From positions 1-64,000 of the forward strand of contig JAKAFK010000006.1 of the NCBI GenBank assembly GCA_021817985.1: a stretch of DNA of 64,000 bases. The letters run 5' to 3'. The stretch is from Pseudomonadota bacterium. Lineage in GTDB: Bacteria; Pseudomonadota; Gammaproteobacteria; Burkholderiales; JAKAFK01. This document shows, one piece after another, positions 26,058 through 36,203 of the stretch. Made by a program: the position numbers and the translations under genes. The stretch's first letter is position 1; every line of letters begins with the position of its first letter. Below the pieces are notes generated by a model. The model saw only the letters and a program-made list of their open reading frames with translations, had not been told where the DNA came from and made no database searches.

Positions 26058-26328
26058 GCCGTGCGATCAGACATTTTTGTGTGTTCCATGTCCTGTTTGC
26101 GCGCAGTGCGCGCCCAACCTCGTCATCGATGGCGAGGAAGGAAAGCCCGGCTTGCGAAGCAAGCCTTCCCTGCCTATATTTGAAGCGCCTTGGCGTCCCC
26201 TACCCTTTCGCTCGGCCAAGCGGGTGGGGCAAATCCAAGGTGCGACACCCCCCTGCCTTCCATGGCGACTTCGGCAAACAGACCCGGGACGCTCCGGACT
26301 TAAGGCCCGGGGAGCAGTCACGACGTCC
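26058..26328. other. Non-coding stretch upstream of the GH57 gene
   Basis: No supportable gene. Several short overlapping frames here lack ribosome binding sites or family resemblance. A small perfect inverted repeat (GCGCGC, three-base loop, GCGCGC) spans 26100-26114. Confidence 0.5.
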
Positions 26329-26690
26329 TAAAGATGCGCCGCCCGCAGTCGAGGCGAAATGACCGTTTGTCCGTAGTGACGGCAGGTGCATCCGCCACCT
26401 GCGATCCTGCCGCAGCAATCGCGACGCGTCCCTTAAGGTGCGTTGGACAGGGTTTGCGGCACCGTATTGCGGATCGACCTGCACCCGAAAACGGATGCGA
26501 TCAGACGTCGCTTCCATTTCGGGAACCTCGGCATTTGTCTCGTCGAACACGTTCCGGACAATCTGCGCCAAACGCACGTCCGCTTGCCCTTCAGCATGTC
26601 GCAACGACACGTCGGGCACCCGGCGATGCGGTATTTGCCGGAATGGGCCATGCGTTGTTCGACTCGCGTCGTACCTTGCAGGCGCCCATG
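26329..26690 (-). pseudogene. Decayed IS200/IS605-family transposase TnpA
   Basis: A minus-strand frame reads DVRLAQIVRNVFDETNAEV, then RVQVDPQYGAANPVQR, then MHLPSLRTNGHFASTAGGAS. This follows the order of IS200/IS605 TnpA Y1 transposases, whose equivalents read DHVHL followed by VDPQYG, then LPSLWTNSYFVSTVGGAP. Both histidines of the HUH metal motif are replaced (SDRIRF), the catalytic tyrosine helix is missing, and the N-terminal part lies in another frame. It is inactive. The coding limits are approximate. A CCCGC/GCGGG hairpin at 26700-26714 might be a remnant of an element end. Confidence 0.7.
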
Positions 26691-26714
26691 CCGACAGAAC
26701 CCGCCCCTAGCGGG

Positions 26715-27059
26715 CGCTCGCGCGGCATGAGCGGTCCCGCAAAGGCCCGCGGCAGGGCAACAGGGAGCGCATGACATCTCTATAGCAGAATCTCATCGAA
26801 AATGACAAACGCGAGCACAGCCGTCTTTCATCGACCCGCCGGTTGACCCCGACCTCGCCCCCGGGTCCGAGGAAACGCACGGCCCGGCTTCGATTTGCGT
26901 CACCCGCCGGCGCACCCGTGCTGGCCGTTCCAACTATACTAGGAAGTGACGCGCCCGGCATGATCGCAGGAAGGACGGTGGAAGGCGCGCGAACGGCTGC
27001 CCGGCGAGTGCGAAGATTCTCGTCCGCGCGCTTCTTCTTGTACTCTGGAGAATACGCCC
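26715..27059. other. Non-coding stretch before the CBS-protein gene
   Basis: No gene seen. The last 15 bases carry the TGGAGAA ribosome binding site of the CBS-domain gene. It probably holds that gene's promoter, but no confident -10/-35 pair was picked. Confidence 0.45.
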
Positions 27060-27512
27060 ATGCCCATCGGCGAAGTATGCACGCGCGAAGTGGTGATCGT
27101 CGAGAAAAGCGCATCGATTCAGGATGCGGCCCATCTCATGCGCCAGTACCACGTGGGCGATCTGGTCGTCGTGGCGCCCGACGCGGAGGAGCGGCGCGTC
27201 CCGGTCGGCATCCTGACCGATCGCGACATCATCGTCGAACTGATCGCCGAAGGGGTCGATCCCGCGAAGGTCGTCGTCGGCGATGTCATGAGCACAGATC
27301 TTCTGCTCGTGCGCGAACACGATGGCATTTGGGAAACGCTACAGTATATGCGCACCAAGGGCGTGCGCCGCGCGCCGGTCGTCGATGCCGGCGGCGGCCT
27401 GGTCGGCATCATCTCCGCCGACGACATGCTGGAACTGCTGGCCGACGAACTGAACGCCTTGGCGAGCATCATCCGGCGCGAACAGATCAAGGAAAACAAG
27501 ACCCGCCGCTGA
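27060..27512 (+). CDS. CBS-domain-pair protein, 150 aa
   Basis: A stand-alone pair of CBS domains (Bateman module), which usually binds adenosine nucleotides. The first domain starts MPIGEVCTREVVIVEKSA and the second VGDVMSTDLLLVREHDG. Length is 150 residues. A ribosome binding site (GGAGAA) precedes the ATG. Only five bases separate it from dgkA, so the two are co-transcribed. Its regulatory partner is unknown. Confidence 0.85.
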   Translation: MPIGEVCTREVVIVEKSASIQDAAHLMRQYHVGDLVVVAPDAEERRVPVGILTDRDIIVELIAEGVDPAKVVVGDVMSTDLLLVREHDGIWETLQYMRTKGVRRAPVVDAGGGLVGIISADDMLELLADELNALASIIRREQIKENKTRR

Positions 27513-27517
27513 CCCGC

Positions 27518-27904
27518 ATGCGTGGCGTGTTCATGAACCGCCCTGATTGGCGCGCCCGGGCGCGCAGCTTCGTTTACGCCCTGCGAGGCGTGCGCATCCT
27601 GCTGTCCACCGAACCGAATGCGCGCGTGCATCTCGCCGCGACCCTCATCGTCGTCGGGCTCGGCGCCTACTTCCCCTTCTCGCGTGCGGACTGGTGCTGG
27701 GTGACGATCGCCCTGACGGCCGTATGGGTCGCCGAAGCGCTCAATACGGCCATCGAGTGTCTTGGCGATGCCCTCTCGCCGGATTTCAACCCGCACATCG
27801 GCCGGGCCAAGGATGTGGCGGCCGGTGCCGTGCTCATGGCAGCCGCAGGAGCGCTGGTCGTCGGGGCGCTCGTCATCCTGCCGCACCTCGCATCGTCCGG
27901 CTGA
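27518..27904 (+). CDS. dgkA: Diacylglycerol/undecaprenol kinase DgkA-like
   Basis: A 128-residue integral membrane kinase that phosphorylates diacylglycerol or undecaprenol. The signature EALNTAIECLGDAL and GRAKDVAAGAVL is clear, with three membrane helices. A second in-frame ATG at 27533 would give 123 residues with MNRPDW; either is possible. It follows the CBS gene by five bases. UppP, at 53638, acts in the same lipid-carrier pool. Confidence 0.9.
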   Translation: MRGVFMNRPDWRARARSFVYALRGVRILLSTEPNARVHLAATLIVVGLGAYFPFSRADWCWVTIALTAVWVAEALNTAIECLGDALSPDFNPHIGRAKDVAAGAVLMAAAGALVVGALVILPHLASSG

Positions 27905-28267
27905 GCGGCGAACAGGCGCGCTTTGCGGAAGTCCCGCACCGCCAATGGGTGCCCTTTCATCGATTCGCCTGACACCAGCGACGCCGCCATGGGCGGGATA
28001 CGCATGTCAACCCTGTGCGTGGGTCCGGCAGGGCGTTGCAGAACGTGGGCCTGTCTTCGACGCGGCGTCGCGGGGTTTCGGCGTTGACGTGGATGATACG
28101 GCAGGACCTTGCGACCCTGACCGACAGGGCGATGGTGGAACGCCCGTACGGTGGGGGTCGGCCGATGCAACGGATGCGCGCCATCGCGCGGGCTTTCCCC
28201 GCGGCAGGTGCGAACTGTCCGCCGATCGCCTGCAGCGAAGGTTCCATGCCACCCCCGAAGCTCGCCT
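27905..28267. other. Intergenic region between convergent genes
   Basis: Between dgkA and the diguanylate cyclase gene. Open frames run through on both strands, but none has a ribosome binding site with a recognisable product. No intrinsic terminator was seen. Confidence 0.45.
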
Positions 28268-29194
28268 CTAATCCGCCGTTTTATAGCGGTCGCGACCTTC
28301 GCGCTTGGCCTCGTAGAGCACCGCATCGGCGCGCAGGATCAACGCATGGCCGTTCTCGCTGTCCTTGAGTTCCGCCAGGCCTGCGCTGCAGGTGACGGCA
28401 ATCTTCTTGCCGTCGTAGATCAGGGGCGACTTGTGAATGACCTGATTGAGGCGTTCGATCACGAAACGCGCACCCTCCATGTCCGAATCCGGGAGGATCA
28501 GCAGGAATTCCTCGCCCCCGTAGCGCACCAGCACGTCGCTCTCGCGCAGCACGGAGCGTGCGATAAAGGCGAGGTGGCTCAGCAGATTATCGCCCGCATC
28601 ATGTCCGTATGTGTCGTTGACCGTCTTGAAATGATCGATGTCCATCATGATCACGGACAGCTTTCCGTGATGCGCCCGCGCGCGCGCCACTTCCTGCGCC
28701 AGAATCGCATCCATGGCGCGGCGGTTCTGCGCGCCGGTCAGGTGATCCTCGTGCAGCAGTGCGCGCGTTTGCTGAAGATCCACCCGAATGTTCTTCAGCG
28801 TCTCGGACGTGGAAACCAGATCGGCCCGACTGTCTTCCACCGTGGAGCGGATCGCGTTGGCGATGCTCACGATGCCCACCAGGACTTGCCGGATTTCCTC
28901 TTTTTCCGTGGCGCGGTTGAGCTCGCGCACCGATGACTCCATCTCGCGCGAACGCTCTCCCATGCTGACGGCCAACTGGTCCGTCTTGTCCGTGATGGCG
29001 GCCACCAATGCCTTGGCTACGGGCAACAGTTCCGCGCAGGCGTCGTAGGCGAGCTCGTCGGACAGCATACTGCCTTCCGCGCCCGCGAGCTCGCGATAGA
29101 TCCGCGTGTAGTTCTCCGGTGTCGGCGGCAGCTCGAGGCGCGCGAGCCTATGCAACGTCGCCCTGGCCAGCTGCGCAGCTGTATGTTCTGTCAC
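28268..29194 (-). CDS. GGDEF diguanylate cyclase, soluble
   Basis: A 308-residue protein expected to make cyclic di-GMP. The N-terminal 140 residues are helical with LPPTPENYTRIYRELAG, a region found in related betaproteobacterial and gammaproteobacterial cyclases. The GGDEF domain has DIDHFKTVNDTYGHDAGD and RYGGEEFLLILP, and the inhibitory I-site is RESD just before it. The start is taken as GTG 29194 because AAAGGGGGGAG lies at a proper distance; the frame opens at 29236. It lies downstream of ubiB on the same strand. Confidence 0.88.
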   Translation of the reverse strand: MTEHTAAQLARATLHRLARLELPPTPENYTRIYRELAGAEGSMLSDELAYDACAELLPVAKALVAAITDKTDQLAVSMGERSREMESSVRELNRATEKEEIRQVLVGIVSIANAIRSTVEDSRADLVSTSETLKNIRVDLQQTRALLHEDHLTGAQNRRAMDAILAQEVARARAHHGKLSVIMMDIDHFKTVNDTYGHDAGDNLLSHLAFIARSVLRESDVLVRYGGEEFLLILPDSDMEGARFVIERLNQVIHKSPLIYDGKKIAVTCSAGLAELKDSENGHALILRADAVLYEAKREGRDRYKTAD

Positions 29195-29451
29195 GTCCAG
29201 CTCCCCCCTTTCCCATTTCAGGCAGCGCCCCACCAACGGCGAATGCGGGCCTCCCGCCGTTCACCCGAGCGCGGCCCCTGTCCGGACGATGACGACGACC
29301 GTGTTCCTTCTGCCTGTTATTATTGTTCCGGTGGCAAACGCAAGGGGGGCTTGGCGCACACGACGCGAAGGCGCCCCAGGCATTCGGATCGGCACCACCC
29401 GAGATCGACTCCAGGAAGTATACACCAAACCCCTGGTCGTCTTACCTGGCC

Positions 29452-29481
29452 TCGGCGCGCCCACCGTCGTGGGCGCGCCGA
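29452..29481 (-). terminator. Strong 13-bp hairpin after ubiB
   Basis: A perfect 13-base stem (starting TCGGCGCGCCCAC on the plus strand) with a four-base loop, 23 bases after the ubiB stop. There is no T-run on either side. It can stop or slow transcription or stabilise the 3' end; classed as a possible terminator only. Confidence 0.5.
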
Positions 29482-29503
29482 TGAGCCCGATGGGGCAAAC
29501 CCG

Positions 29504-31204
29504 TCAGTCTTTTCCCGAACGCCAGATGGACAGAATGAGCCACATGCTGTTCAAGAAAGCGACCAGAAACCCCAGCAGCCCGAACAAGGGCAGGCCGAGC
29601 AGTGACGGCCCGCCCTTGACCGTCATGACGATGGAGGAGCCCACCACCAGGGAGGCGGTCAGGATCCCCAAGGTCAGCCGGCTCGTGCTCTTGTCGAGCT
29701 GGTGTCCGAAATGATCCAGGCGCTTGAGATCCAGGTCGATGCGCATGCCGCCCCGGCGCGCGTCCTTGACGAGGCGCGCGAAATCGCGCGGAATGTCGAT
29801 GACGGCGCCGAGCAGATCCGTCAGGCTGTGTCGGCCCCGCGCCACGAGGGCCGCGGGCGCATAGCGTTCCTTCACGACCCGCTCGATGAAGGGGGTGAGG
29901 TGATCGAGCATCTGGAAGGCCGGGTCGAGCTGCCGTCCGAGCCCTTCCAGCGTGATGAGCGTCTTGAACAGCAACGTCAGGTCCGGGGGAAGCACGAGGG
30001 AGTTTTCCCGGATGATCACGGTGATTTCTCGAAGCAGCAGGCCGAAGTTGATGTCCTTGAGCGGCAGGTTCTCGTAGTTGAAGACGAATTCGCCGACGTC
30101 TGCGGCCAGTTTCCCCTCGTCGATGCCACGATCGTCGGTCCAATTGAGCAGCACGTCGATCATGGCGCGCTCATCCTTGCGCACGAGCCCCGTCAGGAGG
30201 TCCACGATCTCGTTTCGCCGCGGATTGGACAAGCGCCCGACCATGCCGAAATCGACCATTCCCAGTCGCTCCCCCGGCAGATAGAAGACGTTTCCGGGGT
30301 GGGGGTCGGCGTGAAAGTAGCCGTCGACCAGGATCATCTTGAGAACGGCATCGGCCCCGCGCGCGGCGAGCAGGCGCCGATCGAGGCCGGCGCGGTCCAC
30401 GGCCGCCAGGTCCGTGCCGGCAATGCCTTGAATCGCCTGCTGAACGTTGACCGTTTCGCGAGTCCACTCCCAATAGACCCGGGGGATGAGCACGGTCGGA
30501 TCCTGAGCGAAATTCTGCGAGAAGCGCTCGATGTTGCGCGCCTCCATGGCGAAATCGAGCTCACGCCGCAAGGAGCGCTTGAACTGCGCGACCACCTGGG
30601 TCGGCCGATAGCGTCTCACTTCCGGAATTTCGAGCTCGAGCAGGCGTGCGATGTGGGCGAGAATGCGCAGGTCCGCCTCGATCTTGGGCACGACCCCGGG
30701 CCGGCGCACCTTGAGCACGACGGGCGTCCCGTCCGCCAATTCGGCGGTGTGGACCTGGGCGATCGAGGCGGCCGCCACCGCCACCGGGTTTAGGTGGCGA
30801 AAGATCTGCTCGGGATCCCCCCCGAGCGCCTTCTCCAGTTCGGGCCGCAACTCCTCGAAGGCGACCGCAGGCACCTTGCTTTGCAGCTTCTCGAATTCGG
30901 CGATCCAGTCCGGCGGAAAAATGTCCACCCGGGTGGCGAGGACCTGCCCCAGCTTCACGAAGGTGGGTCCCAGCGCTTCCAGCGCCAGGCGCACACGTTC
31001 GGGAGTCTCGAGCTGCTTGTGTGCCTCCGATTCCTTCCAGCGCAAAATGCGGCCCGCACGCTTGAGCACGTTGATGATGCCAAGACGCTTCATCAAATCG
31101 CCCAAACCATAGCGCACGAGCACCGAGGCGATTTCTTGCAGGCGCGGGAGATCCCGCATCGCGCTCAAGGTTTCCCAGATCATGCCGATGCTTTTGTCAT
31201 GCAA
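29504..31204 (-). CDS. ubiB: UbiB/ADCK (ABC1) atypical kinase
   Basis: A 566-residue atypical kinase/ATPase required for ubiquinone synthesis in the family. The KxGQ helix is PTFVKLGQVLATR, the Ala-rich nucleotide loop is AAASIAQVH, and the metal-binding DFG-type motif is MVDFGMVGRL. Two C-terminal hydrophobic helices (near residues 505-560) anchor it to the membrane. The start is ATG 31204; ATG 31183 is in frame. No ubiE or ubiJ is adjacent, so placement is unlike the E. coli ubiEJB operon, and another ABC1 kinase is possible. Confidence 0.85.
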   Translation of the reverse strand: MHDKSIGMIWETLSAMRDLPRLQEIASVLVRYGLGDLMKRLGIINVLKRAGRILRWKESEAHKQLETPERVRLALEALGPTFVKLGQVLATRVDIFPPDWIAEFEKLQSKVPAVAFEELRPELEKALGGDPEQIFRHLNPVAVAAASIAQVHTAELADGTPVVLKVRRPGVVPKIEADLRILAHIARLLELEIPEVRRYRPTQVVAQFKRSLRRELDFAMEARNIERFSQNFAQDPTVLIPRVYWEWTRETVNVQQAIQGIAGTDLAAVDRAGLDRRLLAARGADAVLKMILVDGYFHADPHPGNVFYLPGERLGMVDFGMVGRLSNPRRNEIVDLLTGLVRKDERAMIDVLLNWTDDRGIDEGKLAADVGEFVFNYENLPLKDINFGLLLREITVIIRENSLVLPPDLTLLFKTLITLEGLGRQLDPAFQMLDHLTPFIERVVKERYAPAALVARGRHSLTDLLGAVIDIPRDFARLVKDARRGGMRIDLDLKRLDHFGHQLDKSTSRLTLGILTASLVVGSSIVMTVKGGPSLLGLPLFGLLGFLVAFLNSMWLILSIWRSGKD

Positions 31205-31434
31205 GGTTCTCGATGGACTGTCCGGATCGTGGCGCAGCCGGCCAACGGACTGCCTCGCTTGACGCCAGGAAACGCCCGTGTATCATGGCCTCCCTGCGAC
31301 GAAACGCGGGCCGTCCCCGGCTCGCCGCAGCGCCGTCCCCTCCGTCATTCGGCCTTGCTTCGTGCCGGGAATTCGCCTGAGCGCAAGGACGTATCGCTGT
31401 ACAAATTCGCAACGCCTGGGTTAGATTAGCAGAT

Positions 31435-32004
31435 ATGCGGACCTACGAAATTGTTTTTATTGCCTGTTTGGCGGTTGTCCTGAGTTTCCCCGCACGCGCA
31501 GACACCAACGCGACCGCATCCGCCGCGTCCCCGTCGGGGACGCAGCCGCTCGCCACCGCGCCCGCCGGGCCCTCGCGCCACCTCGCGTCTGACTTGGTTA
31601 TATACGCCCTCGGGCTGCTCGGTGTCAATTACAAGTATGGCGGCGATTCGATCGAGACCGGCCTGGACTGCAGCGGCTTCGTGCGGTATGTCTTCGGCCA
31701 TGCGGCAGGGCTCGATCTTCCCCACAACGCCTACGCCATGAGCCGCCTCGGCCGCAGGATCCGCCGCGACGACCTCAAGCCGGGCGACCTGGTTTTTTTC
31801 CGCACCTTGCGCAACGCCTTCTCCCATGTCGGCATCTACCTCGGCCAAAACCGCTTCATCGACGCGCCGAGACCGGGGCAAACGGTGCGGATCGAAGATT
31901 TTACCGACACCTACTGGGCGCGGCGATTCGAGGAGGCGAGGCGTCTTCTGGCGCCGAAAGCCGCCGACGCCGCGAGCAGCCGGAGCCCGTCGGGCACGCC
32001 TTAG
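31435..32004 (+). CDS. NlpC/P60 peptidoglycan endopeptidase, secreted
   Basis: A 189-residue cell-wall cysteine peptidase. A signal peptide (EIVFIACLAVVLSFPARA) precedes a 40-residue Ala/Pro linker. The NlpC/P60 domain has the catalytic Cys in GLDCSGFVRYVF and the His in AFSHVGIYLG. It probably cuts stem peptides in the periplasm. It is divergent from ubiB, 230 bases away. Confidence 0.9.
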   Translation: MRTYEIVFIACLAVVLSFPARADTNATASAASPSGTQPLATAPAGPSRHLASDLVIYALGLLGVNYKYGGDSIETGLDCSGFVRYVFGHAAGLDLPHNAYAMSRLGRRIRRDDLKPGDLVFFRTLRNAFSHVGIYLGQNRFIDAPRPGQTVRIEDFTDTYWARRFEEARRLLAPKAADAASSRSPSGTP

Positions 32005-32050
32005 GCAAGCGCTCTGACCCGGAACGCCAGGCTTGCATTTTCCACGATTG

Positions 32051-32078
32051 TGAATGATAATCGGTCGCATTCGCATTC
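32051..32078. promoter_or_regulatory. Possible Fur box
   Basis: GAATGATAAT followed by GCATTCGCATTC about 20 bases before the ribosome binding site of the next gene. It shares the GATAAT hexamer and general layout of Fur sites but matches the 19-bp consensus only partly. It would predict repression by iron. Confidence 0.4.
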
Positions 32079-32097
32079 AACAACCGTGGGAGGTCGC

Positions 32098-32898
32098 ATG
32101 ACAAGATATTCCGAATCCAGCCGCTGGTGGCTCGTGGGCGCGGCGATGCTGACGGCAGCAAGCGCATGGGGACAGCCTTGCGATATCGACGACTATGTCA
32201 CCCGGGCGATCGGCATCGAGGAGCCCTGGATGGAGAACGGGGCCTATCTCTTTACCCAGAGCACCAACAACGCCAGCCCGCAGTCCATCACCGTGGCCCC
32301 GGAAATCGAGGGCCGCTTCGGCGATCGCCTCGGCATGGAGCTCGACCTGCCCGCATACACCGCGCAGGCGCCGCTCGGCCGGGCGCCCGGCGCCTTCGGC
32401 CCCCTGGCCGCAGGCCTGAAATGGGGCGCCGTGCAGCGCTGCGACTCGAGCGACCGGCGCGCCACGCTGGTGACCGGCGAGATCGAGGGACAGTACTGGG
32501 CCGACCGGCGCCCCTCGGTGCTCCCCGATGAGGGCAACGCCGCAACGGCACAAGGGATGTGGGCCCAACTGTGGTATCCCTGGTTCAACCAGGGGGAGGT
32601 CGGCTACACCCAGCGCATTGGCCCCGGCGTGACCAGCGGGTGGTTCCTCAACACCGCCGTCGGCCGGTCCCTGAACACCGCCTGGTCGGCCCAAGTCGAG
32701 ATTGAGCTCGACAACCAACTGCCCCTGGACGGCGGGGGCCACGGCATCGAAGGCAGTATCATGCCGCAGATCGGCTACCGCCCCGCGCGGCACTGGCTGG
32801 TCGCCCTCGGCGAACAGGCTTCGCGCCAGCAGGGCACGCGGCAAACCGGTTGGTCGACGTGGCTCATGATCGAGCACGAGTTTGCCGATCGGGACTAG
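32098..32898 (+). CDS. Predicted outer-membrane beta-barrel protein
   Basis: A 266-residue protein with signal peptide ([16 protein letters not shown]). After it come alternating beta strands with aromatic ends ([51 protein letters not shown]). It resembles barrels of the phenol-degradation MetA-like transporter group only loosely. A GGGAGG ribosome binding site precedes ATG 32098. A Fur-like sequence lies just upstream, hinting at iron regulation. The substrate is unknown. Confidence 0.65.
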   Translation: MTRYSESSRWWLVGAAMLTAASAWGQPCDIDDYVTRAIGIEEPWMENGAYLFTQSTNNASPQSITVAPEIEGRFGDRLGMELDLPAYTAQAPLGRAPGAFGPLAAGLKWGAVQRCDSSDRRATLVTGEIEGQYWADRRPSVLPDEGNAATAQGMWAQLWYPWFNQGEVGYTQRIGPGVTSGWFLNTAVGRSLNTAWSAQVEIELDNQLPLDGGGHGIEGSIMPQIGYRPARHWLVALGEQASRQQGTRQTGWSTWLMIEHEFADRD

Positions 32899-33116
32899 CG
32901 TGCGCCCGCCTGCGCGCGGGCGACACCGCCCTTCTCTGGCCTACTTGCCCGCCTGACCGTCCGAAGGCGCCATCCCCGTGCCCCTGGGGCGAGCCATCGC
33001 CCCGCGAGGGGACGCCCACGACGATCCCCCGCGCAGCGGACGGGGCGTGTCCGGCCGAAAAAACCTCTTCGTGCCAAGCTATTGCGGTTTATCGGTGCGC
33101 GGTATTAAATGGGGGG

Positions 33117-36100
33117 ATGGCCTTGCACAACTCTCATTGGCGCCCGTGGCATTCCGGCGGAGCACACGACTCGGACGCTTTCGCGAGCGACATGAAGCTC
33201 ACGGTGGGCATGGGCTTTGCCATGGTCCTCGTCCTCATGGTCGCACTGACCGGGGTCACCCTGAAGCAGATGGCCGCCATGGACAGCCGCCTCGAGGGCA
33301 TCGTCAACCAGAACAACGCCAAGACCCGTCTGGCCACGGTGATGCGCGACACGCTGCGCGACCGCGTCATCACCACCTACAACATTCTGATCCTGCAAAA
33401 TCCCTTCGCCAAGGATGCCGAGCGCATGCACTTCTATGCGCTCGGCGAAACCTATGCCGAGGCGCATAACCAACTCGCCGGCATGGTCAGTTCTCCCGCG
33501 GAAAAGACTCTGCTGCGGCAGGTCGATGCGATCACCGCCGTCACCGAGCCCGTGGTGCTGCGCACGATCTCGCTCGCCATGGATGGCCACGACAGCCAGG
33601 CACTGGAACTGCTGCTTCAAGACACCATGCCCATGCAACGCAAAGCCATGGCGAAATTGAATGCCCTCGTCGCCCTTCAGCAGTCGGCCACCCGCACCGC
33701 GGCGCAGCAGGCACGCGCAGCCTATCGCGAGACCCGGCTGCTGCTCGTCATCCTGGGCGGGGCGGCGGCCGTCATCGGGATTGCCATCGCCAGCATCGTC
33801 ATCCGCCGGACCTCCGCCCAAACCCACGAGATCGAAAAAGAAAAGCTCAAGTACAAGACGCTGTTCGAGACCAACTCCGACGGCATCGTCATCTTCGACG
33901 AAACGGGGTTCGTCGATTGCAACCGCGCCGCGCTCAGGATGTTCGGCATGGAGAACGTCGAGGCCTTCGTGGGCAAGAAACCTGGGGAACTGGGGCCGCC
34001 CGTGCAGCCCGGCGGCGCCCCCTCCACGCGCTACGCCGCCGAGCGGATGGAAGAAGCCGTCCGCAGGGGCCATGCCTTCTTCGAATGGATGGGCCGGCGT
34101 GCCGATGGAAGCGCCTTCCCCACGGAAATCGCCCTGGACGCCATGCCCCTCGATGGCCGCATCGTCGTCCAGGCGATCGTGCGCGACATCACCGAGCGCA
34201 AACAGGCGGAACAAGAACTCAAGACGGCCTACGATGCCGCCCTGGAGGCCTCGCGGGTCAAGTCGGAATTCGTCGCCAACGTGAGTCACGAATTGCGCAC
34301 CCCGATGAACGGCATCATCGGCATGATCGAACTGCTGGCGACCACCCCGCTGACCGCCCAGCAACGGGACTATGCGCAGACCGTGCGCACTTCCGCGGAG
34401 TCCTTGCTCGCGATTATCAACCGCATCCTCGATTTCTCCAAGATCGAGGCCGGCAAGCTCGAGCTCGAGACGATTCCTTTCGATCTGTGCGAGACGGCGG
34501 AGGAAGTCGCCGAACTGCTCGGTCGTCCGGCGCAGCTCAAGGGACTCACCCTGCTGTGCGAAGTCGACCCCCGCCTGCCCTGCCAACTCAAGGGAGACCC
34601 GACGCGGTTGCGACAGGTTTTGATCAATCTGGTCGACAACGCGATCAAGTTCACCGAACAAGGACACGTACGCCTGCGCATCACCCCACGCAAGGCGAGC
34701 GCCTCGAACGCGGAACTCCTGTTCGAGGTGAGCGACACCGGGATCGGGATTCCACCCGAGGGCCGTTCACGCCTCTTCAAATCCTTCTCCCAGGCGGACG
34801 GCTCCACCACCCGCAAGTATGGAGGCACCGGCCTCGGCCTCGTGATTTCCAAGGAGATCATCGAAGCGATGGGCGGCGCCATGACCGTCGACAGCACGCC
34901 CGGCCATGGCACGACCTTTTCCTTCGGCCTGACCTTGGAGAGGAACCCACTCCCCGCCGCCCCCGCCGCACCGGAGGAGAATTCCCTCGCCGGCCATCGG
35001 GCATTGCTCCTCGGCGACGATCCCGAGACCTGCCGCATCCTCGGCGAACGGCTGACCTACTGGGGCCTGCGCCTGGTCCAGGCAGATCGCATCGAGCAGG
35101 CGCGCGATATCCTGCAGGCCGCGGCCGCCGAAAAGTCGCCCTTCGATTTCCTCCTCGTGATGAGCGAACTGCCGGTCCGCGGCTCCCGCGCGCTCGAGCG
35201 ATCCCTCCCCGAGGCAGCCGCCGGCGCCCGCCGGACCATCCTTCTGCGTGCCATGACGGCAGACCGGCGCACCGCCAGCGCGGTCCCTGCCGGCGTCGCC
35301 GCCTGCCTCAACCGGCCGGTACGTTCCCGGCGCCTGTGGCAGACCCTGACCGAGCTCACGCGCGAGGACACTCCCCCCGGGATCCCCCTTGACGCCACTC
35401 CCATGAGGGTGGCGGCCGCCGAGTCGGACCGTGTCTTGCTGGTCGAAGACAACGCCGTCAACCAGAAAGTCATGGTCCATATGCTGGAGCGCCTGGGCCT
35501 TTCCTGCGATCTCGCGCTCACTGGACTGGAGGCCATACGGGCTGCCGCCGGCAGCCCGTACGCGCTGATTCTTATGGATTGTCAGATGCCGGAAATGGAC
35601 GGCTTCGAAGCGACCCGCCACCTGCGTTCGGAGGAACAGGCACGCTCACGGCAACGCACCCCGGTGATCGCCATGACCGCCAATGCCATGCCCGGCGACC
35701 GCGAGAAATGCTTGGCGGCGGGTATGGACGGCTATCTGCAAAAACCCGTCAAGCTGCAGGAACTCGCGGCGCTGGTGGCGCAGTGGCTGCCGCAGCGTCA
35801 ATCGGACATGCCGCCGGAGGCGCCGCCGATCGACCGGGATCATCTGGATCACATGTTTCGCCATGATGCCAAAGTCGTCCAGGAGATGATCGCACTCTTC
35901 CTGTCCAGCACCGACGAGGCCTTGGGCCGATTGCACGCCAGCCTCGAGGCCAAGGATGCCCGGCGCGTGGCGGCGATCGCCCACGAGATCAAGGGTGCGT
36001 CGCTTTACATCGGCGCGTCGCAGTGCGCCGAGAGCGCGCGCGCCCTTGAACAGGCGGCGAAGCGCGAGGACTGGCCCGAGATCGCGACGGCCCAGGCGAT

Positions 36101-36203
36101 CCTCCGCGCGGCCTTCGCCCGTGCCCACGAGTGCGGCACCCCCGCCCAGATCGGCGATCAGACGGCCACGCTGGATCCAGGCACTTCGCTGGAGGCGCGC
36201 TAG
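33117..36203 (+). CDS. Hybrid sensor histidine kinase, BarA-like architecture
   Basis: A 1028-residue kinase. Order of domains: membrane helix near residues 32-50, periplasmic four-helix sensor of the chemoreceptor type, second helix near 205-225, PAS, HisKA with [19 protein letters not shown] (phosphorylated His391), HATPase with the DNAIKF N-box, a degenerate receiver, an intact receiver ([10 protein letters not shown], Asp821) and a C-terminal Hpt domain ([10 protein letters not shown], His956). The phosphorelay is thus His391 to Asp821 to His956. No response regulator is adjacent. The start is ATG 33117 after GGGGGG; ATG 33192 (MKLTV) is also possible. Confidence 0.88.
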   Translation: MALHNSHWRPWHSGGAHDSDAFASDMKLTVGMGFAMVLVLMVALTGVTLKQMAAMDSRLEGIVNQNNAKTRLATVMRDTLRDRVITTYNILILQNPFAKDAERMHFYALGETYAEAHNQLAGMVSSPAEKTLLRQVDAITAVTEPVVLRTISLAMDGHDSQALELLLQDTMPMQRKAMAKLNALVALQQSATRTAAQQARAAYRETRLLLVILGGAAAVIGIAIASIVIRRTSAQTHEIEKEKLKYKTLFETNSDGIVIFDETGFVDCNRAALRMFGMENVEAFVGKKPGELGPPVQPGGAPSTRYAAERMEEAVRRGHAFFEWMGRRADGSAFPTEIALDAMPLDGRIVVQAIVRDITERKQAEQELKTAYDAALEASRVKSEFVANVSHELRTPMNGIIGMIELLATTPLTAQQRDYAQTVRTSAESLLAIINRILDFSKIEAGKLELETIPFDLCETAEEVAELLGRPAQLKGLTLLCEVDPRLPCQLKGDPTRLRQVLINLVDNAIKFTEQGHVRLRITPRKASASNAELLFEVSDTGIGIPPEGRSRLFKSFSQADGSTTRKYGGTGLGLVISKEIIEAMGGAMTVDSTPGHGTTFSFGLTLERNPLPAAPAAPEENSLAGHRALLLGDDPETCRILGERLTYWGLRLVQADRIEQARDILQAAAAEKSPFDFLLVMSELPVRGSRALERSLPEAAAGARRTILLRAMTADRRTASAVPAGVAACLNRPVRSRRLWQTLTELTREDTPPGIPLDATPMRVAAAESDRVLLVEDNAVNQKVMVHMLERLGLSCDLALTGLEAIRAAAGSPYALILMDCQMPEMDGFEATRHLRSEEQARSRQRTPVIAMTANAMPGDREKCLAAGMDGYLQKPVKLQELAALVAQWLPQRQSDMPPEAPPIDRDHLDHMFRHDAKVVQEMIALFLSSTDEALGRLHASLEAKDARRVAAIAHEIKGASLYIGASQCAESARALEQAAKREDWPEIATAQAILRAAFARAHECGTPAQIGDQTATLDPGTSLEAR

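Noticed and set aside
26067-26331. Short frames on both strands upstream of the GH57 gene
   Set aside because: Mutually overlapping, no ribosome binding site and no likeness; only the adjacent TnpA-like frame is supported.
27957-28247. Possible small genes between dgkA and the diguanylate cyclase gene
   Set aside because: Arg/Pro/Cys-rich frames with no ribosome binding site; composition as for shadow frames.
29289-29714. 141-codon plus-strand frame
   Set aside because: Its second half is antisense to ubiB and it spans the 13-bp hairpin; no family likeness.
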